Shown here: piece after piece, positions 26,304 through 35,531 of the stretch
How the letters are laid out: each line of letters opens with the position of its first letter
Position numbering within the stretch: the first letter of the stretch is position 1
Source: Aerosticca soli
GTDB lineage: Bacteria > Pseudomonadota > Gammaproteobacteria > Xanthomonadales > Rhodanobacteraceae
Direction: 5' to 3'
NCBI RefSeq assembly: GCF_003967035.1
Contig: NZ_AP018560.1
Span: 16,001 to 80,000, forward strand
DNA length: 64,000 nucleotides
The notes under the pieces: model-generated
Database searches by the model: none
Seen by the model: the letters and a program-made list of their open reading frames with translations, nothing else
Told to the model about the DNA's origin: nothing
Made by a program: the position numbers and the translations under genes

Positions 26304-27229
26304 GGCGCTGCGCCCGTGCTGCGCCAGGGCTGGTAGACGGAGAGGTCGGCCGGCAATGCGCCGCGCCAGGTGCAGCTCGTGCCGGCGAAGGCGACCGCGC
26401 GTTCGAGCGCCTCGGCGAGCGGGCGTTCCTCGAGCAGGCCCGCCAGCATCATCGCGCTGAAGGCATCGCCGGCGCCGACGGTGTCCACCAGCGCCGGCAA
26501 GGCGGGTGCGGGCGCGTGGGCGATCGCGCGGCCGGTGCCGTCCCAGGCGCTCGCTCCACCGGCGCCGTGACTGACCAGCAAGGTGGCGGCGCCGGTACGC
26601 TCGGCGAGCACGCGCAACGCGGCCTCGCTGCGGCCGGGCAGGGCGCGACCGTCGGTGGCCGGCAGGCCGAGCCAGCCGAGCAGCCGGGCGAGTTCCTCGT
26701 CGCTGAGCTTGAGCACGGCGAGCGAGTCGAGCGCGGCGACGATCACGTCCGGCGGCGGCCCTGCCTCGCGCCAGTTGAGGTCGACGAAGGCGCGGTGCGG
26801 ACCGGCCGCGCGCAAGGCCGCGAGCGCCGCGCGCGAAGTGGGCGCGCGCAGGGCCAGGGTGCCGAAGTAGAGCCATGGCAACGGATCGCGCACCGCGAGG
26901 CGGACGGCGCGGGCGGTCTCGGGCTCGATGCGGTCGAAGGCCTGTGCCGGCGGAATCTCGAAACGGTGTCCACCGCCATCCTCGTGGACGAGGACGCGCG
27001 CGGTGCATGCGTCGCGCTGGACGCCGTCGAGGCGCAGGCCGCAGCGGGCGGCCGTGGCCCGCAGCACGGCGCCGGCCTCGTCCTCGCCGATGCGGCTGAC
27101 CAGCCAGGGGTCGAAGCCGAGCGCGGCCAGATGACAGGCCACGTTGAACGGCGCGCCGCCGGCCACCAAGCCATCGGCGAAGGCATCCACCAGGGCCTCG
27201 CCAAAGATGATCGCTTCATGTCGTCGCAT
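26300..27229 (-). CDS. PfkB-family carbohydrate kinase, probable fructokinase
   Basis: A ribokinase-fold sugar kinase of about 309 residues. The N-terminal FGEALVDAF and VAGGAPFNVACHLAALGFDP bind sugar; DTVGAGDAFSAMMLAGLL carries the catalytic Asp and anion hole. Amylosucrase releases fructose from sucrose, so phosphorylating that fructose is the obvious role. The ATG at 27229 is chosen (MRRHEAIIFGEA); a GTG nine bases upstream is also in frame. It overlaps the amylosucrase end by 14 bases and the permease start by 4. The four-gene sux locus described in Xanthomonas lacks such a kinase between suxB and suxC. Confidence 0.88.
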   Translation of the reverse strand: MRRHEAIIFGEALVDAFADGLVAGGAPFNVACHLAALGFDPWLVSRIGEDEAGAVLRATAARCGLRLDGVQRDACTARVLVHEDGGGHRFEIPPAQAFDRIEPETARAVRLAVRDPLPWLYFGTLALRAPTSRAALAALRAAGPHRAFVDLNWREAGPPPDVIVAALDSLAVLKLSDEELARLLGWLGLPATDGRALPGRSEAALRVLAERTGAATLLVSHGAGGASAWDGTGRAIAHAPAPALPALVDTVGAGDAFSAMMLAGLLEERPLAEALERAVAFAGTSCTWRGALPADLSVYQPWRSTGAAP

Positions 27230-29171
27230 CGGAATCACTCTGTCCGGAATCGACCTGCCAGAGTACCGCCCACGGCGCCAGCGTACGGATGTCGCCCTGG
27301 CCTTCGACGCCGCAGGCGTAGAGATCGGTCTTGCCCGTGCCAGCGCCGAATCGGCGCAGATCCAGCGTCAGCGCCGTCGCGCCGAAGTTGAAGACCGCCA
27401 GCGCGCCCGGGCCGCGGCGCAGGACGAGCAGGCTGCGTTCTGGCGCCGGGCAGACCTCGACCGTGGCGAGCGCCGGCCAGCGCGGGTCACGCCGGGCGGC
27501 GACCTGCGCGCGCAAGGTCGCGAAAGTGGCGGCCGGCACGCCCCGCCCGGCCTCTTGCAAGGCCAGGGCATGGTCGGACAGGCGTGGCCGCTGCAGCCAG
27601 CGGCCGTCGGCGGCGATCCGTGCCGCGTCGGCCGGATCGTCGTTGTTGCCCTGGCCGAGCTCGTCGCCCATGTAGACCAGCGGTACCGCGCCGGTCCACA
27701 GGGCGAGGCCATAGAGCAGGGCGAAGCGGCGCAATGCCTCTGCCGAAGGCGTCGCCTCCGGATCGTCGGGCAGGCCGACCAGCGCGGCCGTCATGCCGTT
27801 GCTGCCGTGCACGCCGTCCGCGTCCGTGCTCTGGAACGCGGCGCCGCGGGCGAAACTGCCGTCCACCCGTCCTTCGAGAAAGGCCGCCGCCCGTCCGATG
27901 CGGCGCTCGAAGTCGTCGCCCAGGACCTCTTCCACCAAGGGCTTGAGCACGTTCCAGACGATGTCGTCGTGGCAGCGCACATAGCTCACCCAGCCGGCCG
28001 ACTCGGGCGGCGGCGGCGTGTGCATGAGCAGGGCCCGCGGCAGCTCGGCGTGGCCTTCGGCGAGCGCGGCCCAGCCGCTGGCCATCAGGCTGCTGTGATA
28101 GGCCAGCTGGCATTCGCGGCCGCGCCACGGGCCGCTGCCGAAATAGGGCAGCACCTGCGGCGCGGGAACGATCGCCTCGGCCTTGAGCAGGACGCCCGGA
28201 GCGACCAGCGCGGTGACCGCGCGCAGGGCGACGAGCAGGGTGTGTACTTCGGGCAGGTTGAGGCAGGCGGTGCCCAGCCGCTTCCACAGGAACGGCGCCG
28301 AGTCGAGCCGGAACACCTCGATGCCGCGTTCGGCCAGTCGCAGCATCGCGCAGGCGATCTCGGCGAAGACCGGCGGATGGGCGTAGTTGAGATCCCACTG
28401 ATAGGGATAAAACGTGGTCCAGACCCAGCCCAGTGCCGGCACATGGGTGAAATTGCCCGGCGCGGTCTGCGGAAAGACCTCGCCCAGGGTGGCCTCGTAG
28501 GCATCGGGCAGGCGGCGGTCGGCAAAGACATGAAAGAAGGCGCGCTTGGCCACATCCCCGGCGCGGGCGGCACGGGCCCAGGGATGATCGTCGGCGACGT
28601 GGTTGAGGATGAGGTCGGCGCACAGGCTGATGCCGGCCTCGCGCAATTGCGCGGTGAGCCGGGTGAGGTCATCCATGGTGCCGAGTGCGGGTTCGATCTC
28701 GTCGAAGCTGGCGACGGCGAAGCCGCCGTCATTCTCGCCGGCGCGGGCGCGCAGGAAGGGCAGCAGATGCAGGTAGTCCACGCCCAGCGCACGCAGATGC
28801 CGGATGCGTCCGGCGACTCCCGAAAGCGTGCCGGCGAAGCGGTCGACATAGGCCGAGTAGCCCAGCATGCGCTGGCGCACGAACCAATCCGGCTCCCGTT
28901 CGCGGGCGGCATCGAGTGCCGCCAGCGCCTCGTTTCGCGCACCGGCGAAGCCGCCCAGCCGGCCGCACAGATCGCGCAGCCACGGCCGGAAATCCGCACG
29001 CTCGCCGTAGAGCGCGTGCAACGCCGCGACCAGCGTCGGGCCGGCCGTCGCGAAACGCCGTTCGGCGCAGGCCTGGCGGCGGGTACCGACCGCCGCCAGG
29101 AAGGCCTGCCGCGCCGCGGCGAGCAGGTCGGCCGGCACGGCGGCGGCCGGCGGCTCTCGCGTGAGCGTCAT
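27216..29171 (-). CDS. suxB: Amylosucrase (SuxB-like, GH13 subfamily 4)
   Basis: A 651-residue glucosyltransferase that splits sucrose and builds alpha-glucan or transfers glucose, releasing fructose. GH13 residues are visible: nucleophile Asp290 in VFRLDSAPFLW, acid/base Glu332 in LLKAEAIVPAP, and His401-Asp402 in RCHDDIVW; region I is ADLILNHVADDH. Length and spacing match Neisseria and Xanthomonas amylosucrases. It lacks an obvious signal peptide and so is probably cytosolic. The ATG at 29171-29169 overlaps the TonB receptor stop by ATGA, so translation is coupled. Confidence 0.93.
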   Translation of the reverse strand: MTLTREPPAAAVPADLLAAARQAFLAAVGTRRQACAERRFATAGPTLVAALHALYGERADFRPWLRDLCGRLGGFAGARNEALAALDAAREREPDWFVRQRMLGYSAYVDRFAGTLSGVAGRIRHLRALGVDYLHLLPFLRARAGENDGGFAVASFDEIEPALGTMDDLTRLTAQLREAGISLCADLILNHVADDHPWARAARAGDVAKRAFFHVFADRRLPDAYEATLGEVFPQTAPGNFTHVPALGWVWTTFYPYQWDLNYAHPPVFAEIACAMLRLAERGIEVFRLDSAPFLWKRLGTACLNLPEVHTLLVALRAVTALVAPGVLLKAEAIVPAPQVLPYFGSGPWRGRECQLAYHSSLMASGWAALAEGHAELPRALLMHTPPPPESAGWVSYVRCHDDIVWNVLKPLVEEVLGDDFERRIGRAAAFLEGRVDGSFARGAAFQSTDADGVHGSNGMTAALVGLPDDPEATPSAEALRRFALLYGLALWTGAVPLVYMGDELGQGNNDDPADAARIAADGRWLQRPRLSDHALALQEAGRGVPAATFATLRAQVAARRDPRWPALATVEVCPAPERSLLVLRRGPGALAVFNFGATALTLDLRRFGAGTGKTDLYACGVEGQGDIRTLAPWAVLWQVDSGQSDSDATT

Positions 29172-31681
29172 AGGCGGTAGCGCCAGCTGGCGTAGATCGT
29201 GCGGCCCAGGATCGAGCGGGCGGTATTGAGCCCGTTGGGCGTGACCGAGACCGGACTCTGGTCGATCTCGGTGATGCCGCGCACGTTGAACACGTTGTCG
29301 GCCTGCAGGGTGATCGTGTTGTGATCGTCGATCGCGTAGCGCACGAAGGCGTTGACCTGGGTGTAGGCCGGCATCACCAGCCCGTTGGGATTGCTCGCGT
29401 AGGACTTGCTGGTGCCGATCGCGGTGGCACCGAAATCGAAGGCGCGCACGTGCCAGCTCGGGCCGATCTGGTACACCCATTTGGCCTGCCGCTGCGGGGT
29501 GTCGCCCACCGCCTCGGGGGTGATCGCGTCCTTGATGATGCGCGAGTGCGTGTAGGTGACGCCGCCACGCAGGCTGAACATGCCGTAGTCGAGCGAGCCT
29601 TCGATCTCCACGCCCTTGGAGCGGTACTTGCGGCTGATGAGGCGCTGGATCAGCGAGGTGACGTCCTGGTTCTGCTCCTCCGTGGTGGCATAGAAACCGG
29701 TGACGAACAGGCTGGTGTGGCGGGTGTTCCACTTGACCCCGCCCTCGTACTGCTTGACCTCGTTGATCGCCACGCCGTCGGGTGCGCTGCCATCGTCCAG
29801 GATGCCGCCGCCGAACAGCAGGCGGTCGGCGTTGAAGCGGGCGCCGCGGCTGGCACGGGCGAACAGGGCCAGCTCCTCGCTCAGCAGATAGTTGGCGCCG
29901 AAGGAGTATTCCAGATGGTGCTTGTCGTAATCGACCGGCTTGTGCGCGCTGGCATCGGCATACGGTACGGACTGTTCGGGGCCCTCGATCACGCCGTCGC
30001 CGTTCATGTCCACCGCCTTCACGCCGGCCACGCCGGTGTAGCCGCCGCGGGCCCGCATGTGGTCGTAGCGCACGCCGGCGTCCAGTTGCCAGCGGTCCGG
30101 CTGCCAGGACAGCGACAGGTACGGCGCATCCATGTCGTAATGGGTGTTGTAGGCGCGCAGCCCCGTGCCGATACCCCAGTAGGGCGTGCCATAGCTGACC
30201 AGGCCGTTCTGGGTCAGCTTGCGGCCGGTCGCGTCGTAGACGTCGAGCAGATTCGCGCGCTGGCCCTGCACGGTTTCGAGATAGGTGTTCCAGTGCCAGT
30301 CCTGGCGGATGTTCTGGCGGGAATGGTAATAGCCGGCCAGGAAGGTCATCGGACCGCCGGCGAAATCGAACTCGTGCTTGAGCTTGAGGTCGTTGGTGAA
30401 GTTGCCCATGTTGGGCAGGGTGACGTTGAACAGGTGCACGCGCGTGGCCAGGCCGTTGTTGCCCACCGTGGCGGGATCGGCCACCTGGCCCGCCATCGGG
30501 CCGGTGGCATAGCGCAGCGTGGCGCCGGCGCCGCCGATCTCCTGCGCCAGCGCAGCGGCGGTGTTCACCTCGGCCGGATAGGGGCCGACGAAGTCGCCGC
30601 TGTTGTCCGCATAGCGGAATTGCTCGTGCAGGGTCCAGCCGTCGGCCAGGGTGAACAGGCCCTCGCCGCCCAGGGCGCGCACGATCGAGTGATAGCCGTC
30701 GGCAAGATCGGTGTCCTTGATGTGGCCGTTGGCCTCCAGCGCCAGGTCGTGCCGCCAGCGCGGTGTGAGCAGCGTGCCGGTCTTGAGGTTGAAGCCAGGC
30801 AGCGAACTGACCAGCGGATCGCCATTGCTGCCGGTGATCGAGACCGGCACCGGTAGATAGGCCGGCGAGCGGTCGTTGAGGTATTGCGCGCTCAGCCGCA
30901 GGAAGCCGCCGTCGATGTCGTGGGTGAGGTTGCCCATCAACTGGCCGCCCTTCTGGGTGGTGAAGTGGGCCGTCTTGGGACCCTCGCCGTCGCGGAAGAA
31001 GCCGCCGACATGAAAGCGCGTGCTGGCATCGAGTGGCTGGCCGTAGTCGAAATCGAGCCGCTGGCTGTCGTAGTTGACGCCGGTGGTGAGGCCGATGTCG
31101 CCGCCCTTTTCCTCGCCGGTTTTGGTGATGAAGTTGAACACCGCGCCGGGGGCATTGCTGGCGAACACCGAGGAGGATCCGCCGCGCACCACTTCCACGT
31201 GGTCGATGTTGAAATCCGGACGCAGGAAGGTGTCGGGAGTGGCGAAGGACGTATCGCCGAACTCCAGCACCGGCATGCCGTCGATCTGGAACTGGGCGAA
31301 CTTGCTGCCGCCGGAGGCGACCGGCAGGCCGCGCACAGAGACATTGGCATTGCCGTCGCCGCCCGAGGATTCGGCGCGGATGCCGGGCACGTCGCGCAGG
31401 ATGTCCGCTGCACTCAGGGCGCCGCTGTCGAGGATCTGATCGGCCTCCAGGCTGCTCACCGAGATGCTCGAGCTCATCTTGCTGAGCGCGGCGGGCGAGG
31501 CGGTGACCACCATCTGGTCCAGGTTCACGGCCTTCTTGGCGGCCGCTGGGGCCTCTTGGCCGGGTGCGGGGTTGTCGTTGGTGGATGCCGACGTCTGCGT
31601 CTGCGCCACGGCGGCGGCCGGCAGCAGGGCCAGCCAGAGCGCGGTGACGAGTGTGCGGCGGGTGAGCACGGGTCGATACAT
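29168..31681 (-). CDS. suxA: TonB-dependent receptor (SuxA-like, sucrose uptake)
   Basis: An 837-residue outer-membrane receptor. A signal peptide (MYRPVLTRRTLVTALWLALL) is followed by a TonB-box-like LDQMVVTAS, then a plug domain (LSAADILRDVPGIRAESSGG, SVRGLPV, FQIDGMPV, VEVVRGGSSSVFASNAPGAV) and a 22-strand-type barrel ending SILGRTIYASWRYRL. The ATG at 31681-31679 has GGGAGGAAC upstream. As first structural gene after suxR and before amylosucrase, it matches SuxA of Xanthomonas campestris, which carries sucrose. Two LacI-type operators lie upstream. Confidence 0.93.
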   Translation of the reverse strand: MYRPVLTRRTLVTALWLALLPAAAVAQTQTSASTNDNPAPGQEAPAAAKKAVNLDQMVVTASPAALSKMSSSISVSSLEADQILDSGALSAADILRDVPGIRAESSGGDGNANVSVRGLPVASGGSKFAQFQIDGMPVLEFGDTSFATPDTFLRPDFNIDHVEVVRGGSSSVFASNAPGAVFNFITKTGEEKGGDIGLTTGVNYDSQRLDFDYGQPLDASTRFHVGGFFRDGEGPKTAHFTTQKGGQLMGNLTHDIDGGFLRLSAQYLNDRSPAYLPVPVSITGSNGDPLVSSLPGFNLKTGTLLTPRWRHDLALEANGHIKDTDLADGYHSIVRALGGEGLFTLADGWTLHEQFRYADNSGDFVGPYPAEVNTAAALAQEIGGAGATLRYATGPMAGQVADPATVGNNGLATRVHLFNVTLPNMGNFTNDLKLKHEFDFAGGPMTFLAGYYHSRQNIRQDWHWNTYLETVQGQRANLLDVYDATGRKLTQNGLVSYGTPYWGIGTGLRAYNTHYDMDAPYLSLSWQPDRWQLDAGVRYDHMRARGGYTGVAGVKAVDMNGDGVIEGPEQSVPYADASAHKPVDYDKHHLEYSFGANYLLSEELALFARASRGARFNADRLLFGGGILDDGSAPDGVAINEVKQYEGGVKWNTRHTSLFVTGFYATTEEQNQDVTSLIQRLISRKYRSKGVEIEGSLDYGMFSLRGGVTYTHSRIIKDAITPEAVGDTPQRQAKWVYQIGPSWHVRAFDFGATAIGTSKSYASNPNGLVMPAYTQVNAFVRYAIDDHNTITLQADNVFNVRGITEIDQSPVSVTPNGLNTARSILGRTIYASWRYRL

Positions 31682-31775
31682 GGATGAGTTCCTCCCCTGA
31701 TGAGGTGGGATCGCCGGGGGCGTCCACGGTGGCCGGACCACGCAAGCGGTGGCCTCGATGACAAGATCGACCGTC

Positions 31776-31883
31776 TTGCAATCGATTGCAATGCGCGTTG
31801 CAGCATGGACGGAGCGGCTGCCGATAGCGCTTCAAAGACCGCTTCATCCCTCCGTCGGCGCTGATTTTTGACAACGATTGCAA
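31776..31883. promoter_or_regulatory. Two LacI/SuxR-type operators upstream of the sucrose operon
   Basis: TTGCAATCGATTGCAA (31776-31791) is a perfect 16-base palindrome of the LacI-family style with a central CG. A second site, TTGACAACGATTGCAA (31868-31883), matches it at 13 of 16 positions. Centres are 92 bases apart, so looping between them is possible. Both lie in the 256-base gap between suxR and suxA. Promoter boxes could not be assigned with confidence. Confidence 0.75.
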
Positions 31884-31937
31884 CGATGGCCGATCCGGTC
31901 GCCGGCGTTGCCGCGACGGGCGGCTTGTTGCGATGCG

Positions 31938-32966
31938 TCAGGACGATCGCGTGCTGGCGCGCTCGATCAGCCGGGTTTCCAGGAGCTGCGCGCGTGGCGC
32001 GGAGTCGCCGGCCAGGATCGTGAGCAGCCGCTCGACCAGCGCCTCGCCGCCGGACTGGATCGGTTGGCGGACGGTGGTCAGCGGCGGGCTGAAGTGTGCC
32101 GCGAGCTCGACATCGTCGTAGCCGACCACGGCGACCTCGCCGGGTACCTCGCGCCCGCGCTCGCGCAGGGCACCGATGGCCGCCATCGCCAGGAGATCGC
32201 TGCTGGCGAAGACGGCGTCGACGTCCGGATGGCGGTCGAGCAGGGCGAGCATCGCCGCGCGTCCGCGCTCGGCCAGGAACGGCACGCTGGCCCGCGCCGG
32301 GGCACTCGCGCCGCCGGCGCGCAGGGCGGCGCAGAAGCCGCGGTGGCGCAAGGCCACCTCCGGCAGGCTGGTGTCGCCCAGAAAGATCATCCGCCGCCGG
32401 CCGAGCGCCAGCAGATGTTCGCCGACCAGGCGTCCGCCCAGCAGGTTGTCGCCGCCCACCGTGCTGTAGCGCTGGCCGGGCATCCGCGCACCCCAGACCA
32501 CCAGTGGAATGCCGCGCTGGGCGAGGGCGTTGAGCGTGGCGTGCTGGTGCCATTGTCCGATCAGGATCAGCCCGCCCGCGCGCCCGCCCGCGACCAGCGT
32601 CGCCGCGCCTTCCAGCCGCTCGGCGTCCACGCGCGCGAGCAGCATTTCGTAGCCACGTTCGGTGAGGGCGTCGGCCAGGCTGCCGACCATGCCATGCAGG
32701 AACGGATCGGCGAAGCTCTGCCGGGTCGCCTGTTCGTAGGGCACCACCACCGCGATCGTGCGCGGCACGCCGGAGCGCAGGTGGGTGGCCACGCTGTTGA
32801 CGGTGTAGTCGAATTGCCGCGCCAGCGCCTGGATGCGTGCACGGGTGGCCTCGTTCACCAGCGGGCTGCCAGCCAGCGCCCGCGAAACGGTCGAGGACGA
32901 GACGCCGGCCAGCCGCGCCAGATCGGCCATTTGCATGCGCCTGGGCGGCTTGTCCTTGCGGTTCAT
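31938..32966 (-). CDS. suxR: LacI-family regulator (SuxR-like)
   Basis: A 342-residue LacI/GalR repressor. The N-terminal DNA-binding domain is MADLARLAGVSSSTVSRALA with a hinge near YTVNSVATHLRSG. The periplasmic-binding-like core has TIAVVVPYEQ, GLILIGQWHQH, VFASSDLLAMAAIGALRERG and VAVVGYDDVELA. It lies directly upstream of suxA in the same direction, separated by palindromic operators, so it should repress the sucrose operon until sucrose or a derivative binds. An AGGAAG ribosome site precedes the ATG. Confidence 0.92.
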   Translation of the reverse strand: MNRKDKPPRRMQMADLARLAGVSSSTVSRALAGSPLVNEATRARIQALARQFDYTVNSVATHLRSGVPRTIAVVVPYEQATRQSFADPFLHGMVGSLADALTERGYEMLLARVDAERLEGAATLVAGGRAGGLILIGQWHQHATLNALAQRGIPLVVWGARMPGQRYSTVGGDNLLGGRLVGEHLLALGRRRMIFLGDTSLPEVALRHRGFCAALRAGGASAPARASVPFLAERGRAAMLALLDRHPDVDAVFASSDLLAMAAIGALRERGREVPGEVAVVGYDDVELAAHFSPPLTTVRQPIQSGGEALVERLLTILAGDSAPRAQLLETRLIERASTRSS

Positions 32967-33051
32967 GTCGGTGCTTCCTGAGGCAAAAGAGCATCCCGCC
33001 GGCGGCCTGTGGCCTTTCCATTATGCCGGGCGGCCTGGGCGGCGAGGTGTT

Positions 33052-33085
33052 TGCACCATGTGCGCGCACGTCCCATGATGGTGCA
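33052..33085. promoter_or_regulatory. NtrC-type sites abutting the ntrB start codon
   Basis: TGCACCATGTGCGCGCA (33052-33068) matches the NtrC consensus at 10 of 12 positions and is 15/17 identical to site 1 upstream of glnA. The next 17 bases (33069-33085) match at 9 of 12 and end with a perfect GGTGCA touching the ntrB ATG. No good Shine-Dalgarno sequence is present. Binding here would block expression, which suggests that NtrC represses its own operon. Confidence 0.7.
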
Positions 33086-34090
33086 ATGACGACCGACTGG
33101 CAGGCATGGGCCGAGCAGATGACGACCGGGCTCGCCCTGATCGACGGCGCGCTGCGGCTCAGCTGGATCAACCCGACCCTGGCCGAATGGCTGGGCCTCG
33201 GGCCGCGCAGCGCGGTCGGGCTGCCGCTCGCTGCGCTTTTGGCCGAACCCACGGTGGCCGCGCAGGCGCGCATGCTGCTGGCCGAGCGCCGTGCGGTGCA
33301 GTGGCGCGACCTCGCCCTGCGCACCGCCGACGGCGGCGAGCGGCGGGTGGATGCGGCGCTGCAGGGGCTGGCCGGCGACACCCTGCTGCTCGAACTGCAT
33401 GCGCTCGCCGACGGGCATCCGGCTGCCTCGCCGCTGTCGGCGACGCTGCGTGGCTTCGCCCACGAGGTGAAGAATCCGCTCGCCGGCCTGCGCGGCGCCG
33501 CACAGCTCCTGCAGCGCCGCGCCGGCGAGGCGGATCTCAAGCGGCTGGCCGGACTGGTGCTGGAAGAGGCCGACCGTCTCGCCGCGCTGGCCGACCGCCT
33601 GCTGCACCAGCAGGGCGCGCCCAGGCTCGCGGCGGTCAACATCCACGCCATGCTCGAGCGGCTGGTCGCCCGGCTGCAGGCCGAGCCGGCGCCGCCGCGG
33701 CTGCGGCACGACTACGATCCCAGCCTGCCGGACATCCGCGCCGATGCCGACCGGCTGCTGCAGCTGGCGCTCAATCTCGCCCGCAACGCGCTCGAGGCCG
33801 GCGCGCGCACGCTCACCCTGCGCACCCGCGCCGAGCACGCCGTGCGTCTGGGCGACCGCGTGCTGCGCAGTGCCCTGCGCGTCGAGTTCGCCGACGACGG
33901 CCCTGGCGTGCCCGCCGAACTGCGCGAGACACTGTTCGAACCGCTGGTGTCCGGCCGCGCCGACGGCACCGGCCTCGGGCTCGCGATCGCCCGCGAGATC
34001 GCCCGCGAGCACGGCGGCGAACTGCGCTACCTGCCGCGCGCGACTGAAACCGTGTTCGCCCTGTACCTGCCGCTGGAGCGTGCGCCATGA
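33086..34090 (+). CDS. glnL: Nitrogen regulation sensor histidine kinase NtrB (GlnL)
   Basis: A 334-residue cytosolic sensor kinase/phosphatase that responds to PII protein and phosphorylates NtrC. It has an N-terminal PAS-like domain (about 1-110; MTTGLALIDGALRLSWINPT), H-box GFAHEVKNPLAGLRGAAQLL with phospho-His126, N-box LNLARNALEAGA, G1 EFADDGPGVP and G2 GTGLGLAIAREIAREHGG. The HEVKNPLAG H-box is typical of NtrB. The ATG at 33086 overlaps nothing upstream but sits directly on an NtrC-type site. It overlaps ntrC by ATGA. Confidence 0.93.
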   Translation: MTTDWQAWAEQMTTGLALIDGALRLSWINPTLAEWLGLGPRSAVGLPLAALLAEPTVAAQARMLLAERRAVQWRDLALRTADGGERRVDAALQGLAGDTLLLELHALADGHPAASPLSATLRGFAHEVKNPLAGLRGAAQLLQRRAGEADLKRLAGLVLEEADRLAALADRLLHQQGAPRLAAVNIHAMLERLVARLQAEPAPPRLRHDYDPSLPDIRADADRLLQLALNLARNALEAGARTLTLRTRAEHAVRLGDRVLRSALRVEFADDGPGVPAELRETLFEPLVSGRADGTGLGLAIAREIAREHGGELRYLPRATETVFALYLPLERAP

Positions 34091-35460
34091 ACCCTGCCGT
34101 CTGGATCGCCGACGACGACCGCGCGGTGCGCTACGTGCTCGCCGAGGCCTTGCGCGAGGCCGGCTACGAGGTGCGCGAATTCGATCGCGCCGCCGCGGTG
34201 CGCGAGGCCTGGACGAAGACGCGCCCGGCGCTGCTGGTCACCGACGTGCGCATGCCGGGCGAGGACGGCCTGGGCCTGCTCGCCGCCGGCCGCGAGCGCG
34301 GGCTGCCGGTGATCGTGATGAGTGCCTACACCGACGTCGCCACCACCGCCGCGGCCTATCGTGCCGGTGCGGCCGACTACCTGCCCAAGCCCTTCGATCT
34401 GGACCAGGCGGTGGCCGCCGTGCGGCGCGCGCTGGAAGGGCTGCCCGGCGAGCCGCCCGCCGTCGCCGCGGCGCCCACCCATGCGCTGCTCGGCGAGAGC
34501 GCGCCGATGCGCGAGGTGTTCCGGCTGATCGGCCGGGTGGCGGCGAGCGACCTCAACGTACTCATCACCGGCGAGACAGGCACCGGCAAGGAACTGGTCG
34601 CACGGGCGCTGCACGAGGAAAGCGCGCGGCGCGACAAGCCGTTCGTCGCGCTCAACACCGCGGCCATTCCCGGCGAACTTTTGGAAAGCGAGCTGTTCGG
34701 CCACGAGGCCGGCGCCTTCACCGGCGCCAGCCGTCGCGTCGCCGGCCGCTTCGAGCAGGCCGAGGGCGGCACCCTGTTCCTGGACGAGATCGGCGACATG
34801 CCGCTCGCCCTGCAGACCCGCCTGCTGCGCGTGCTCGCCGGCGGCGAGTTCTACCGCGTCGGCGGCCGCGAGCTGATCCGCGGCGACGTGCGCATCGTCG
34901 CCGCCACCCACCAGGATCTGGATGCGCTGGTCGCCGCCGGGCGCTTCCGCGCCGACCTCAAACACCGGCTGGACGTGGTGCGCATCGCGCTGCCGCCGCT
35001 CGCCGCGCGTCGCGCCGACATCCCGCTGCTGGCCAGGCACTTCCTCGCCGCCGCCGCGCAGGCGCTGAAGCTGCCGCCCAAGCGCTTCTCGCGTGCCGCG
35101 CTCGCCGCGCTGGAGCGGCGCGACTTTCCCGGCAACGTGCGCGAGCTGGAAAACCTCTGCCGGCGATTGGCGGTGATCGCGCCGGGGGCGGAGATCCAGC
35201 CGGAGGATCTGGGCCCCGCCCCGCATGCCGCGCCGACCGCGGCCAGCGGCTGGACCGGCGCCCTGCGCGCGTGGGCGAGTGAGGCGCTGGCGGCCGGCGA
35301 GGCGGACATCCACGCCCGCGCCCGCGCCGCGCTCGACCGCACCCTGCTCGAGGCGGCGCTGACCGCGCACGGCGGCCACCGCCAGCGCGCCGCCGCCGCG
35401 CTCGGGCTGGGCCGCAACACGCTGACCCGCAAGCTCGGCACCTCGCGCCGGCGGCGCTGA
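34087..35460 (+). CDS. glnG: Nitrogen regulation response regulator NtrC (GlnG)
   Basis: A 457-residue sigma-54 activator. Receiver domain with Asp53 in [16 protein letters not shown]+ domain with Walker [16 protein letters not shown], the sigma-54 contact loop [13 protein letters not shown] and Walker [16 protein letters not shown]-terminal Fis-like helix-turn-helix [20 protein letters not shown]. It is co-translated with ntrB. Likely targets in this window are the sites before glnA and before ntrB itself. No truncation or missing residue is seen. Confidence 0.95.
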   Translation: MNPAVWIADDDRAVRYVLAEALREAGYEVREFDRAAAVREAWTKTRPALLVTDVRMPGEDGLGLLAAGRERGLPVIVMSAYTDVATTAAAYRAGAADYLPKPFDLDQAVAAVRRALEGLPGEPPAVAAAPTHALLGESAPMREVFRLIGRVAASDLNVLITGETGTGKELVARALHEESARRDKPFVALNTAAIPGELLESELFGHEAGAFTGASRRVAGRFEQAEGGTLFLDEIGDMPLALQTRLLRVLAGGEFYRVGGRELIRGDVRIVAATHQDLDALVAAGRFRADLKHRLDVVRIALPPLAARRADIPLLARHFLAAAAQALKLPPKRFSRAALAALERRDFPGNVRELENLCRRLAVIAPGAEIQPEDLGPAPHAAPTAASGWTGALRAWASEALAAGEADIHARARAALDRTLLEAALTAHGGHRQRAAAALGLGRNTLTRKLGTSRRRR

Positions 35461-35531
35461 CCGCCGCCATTTACCGGCACCAGCGCCGCCCGCTACGCTG
35501 CTCGACGCAAGACTTCAGGGGGATACCACGC

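Noticed and set aside
29172..31883. Apparent 1555-codon giant gene on the minus strand joined to amylosucrase
   Set aside because: Only the last 651 codons (amylosucrase) have family character; the upstream part is an out-of-frame reading of the TonB receptor gene, so no fusion is claimed.
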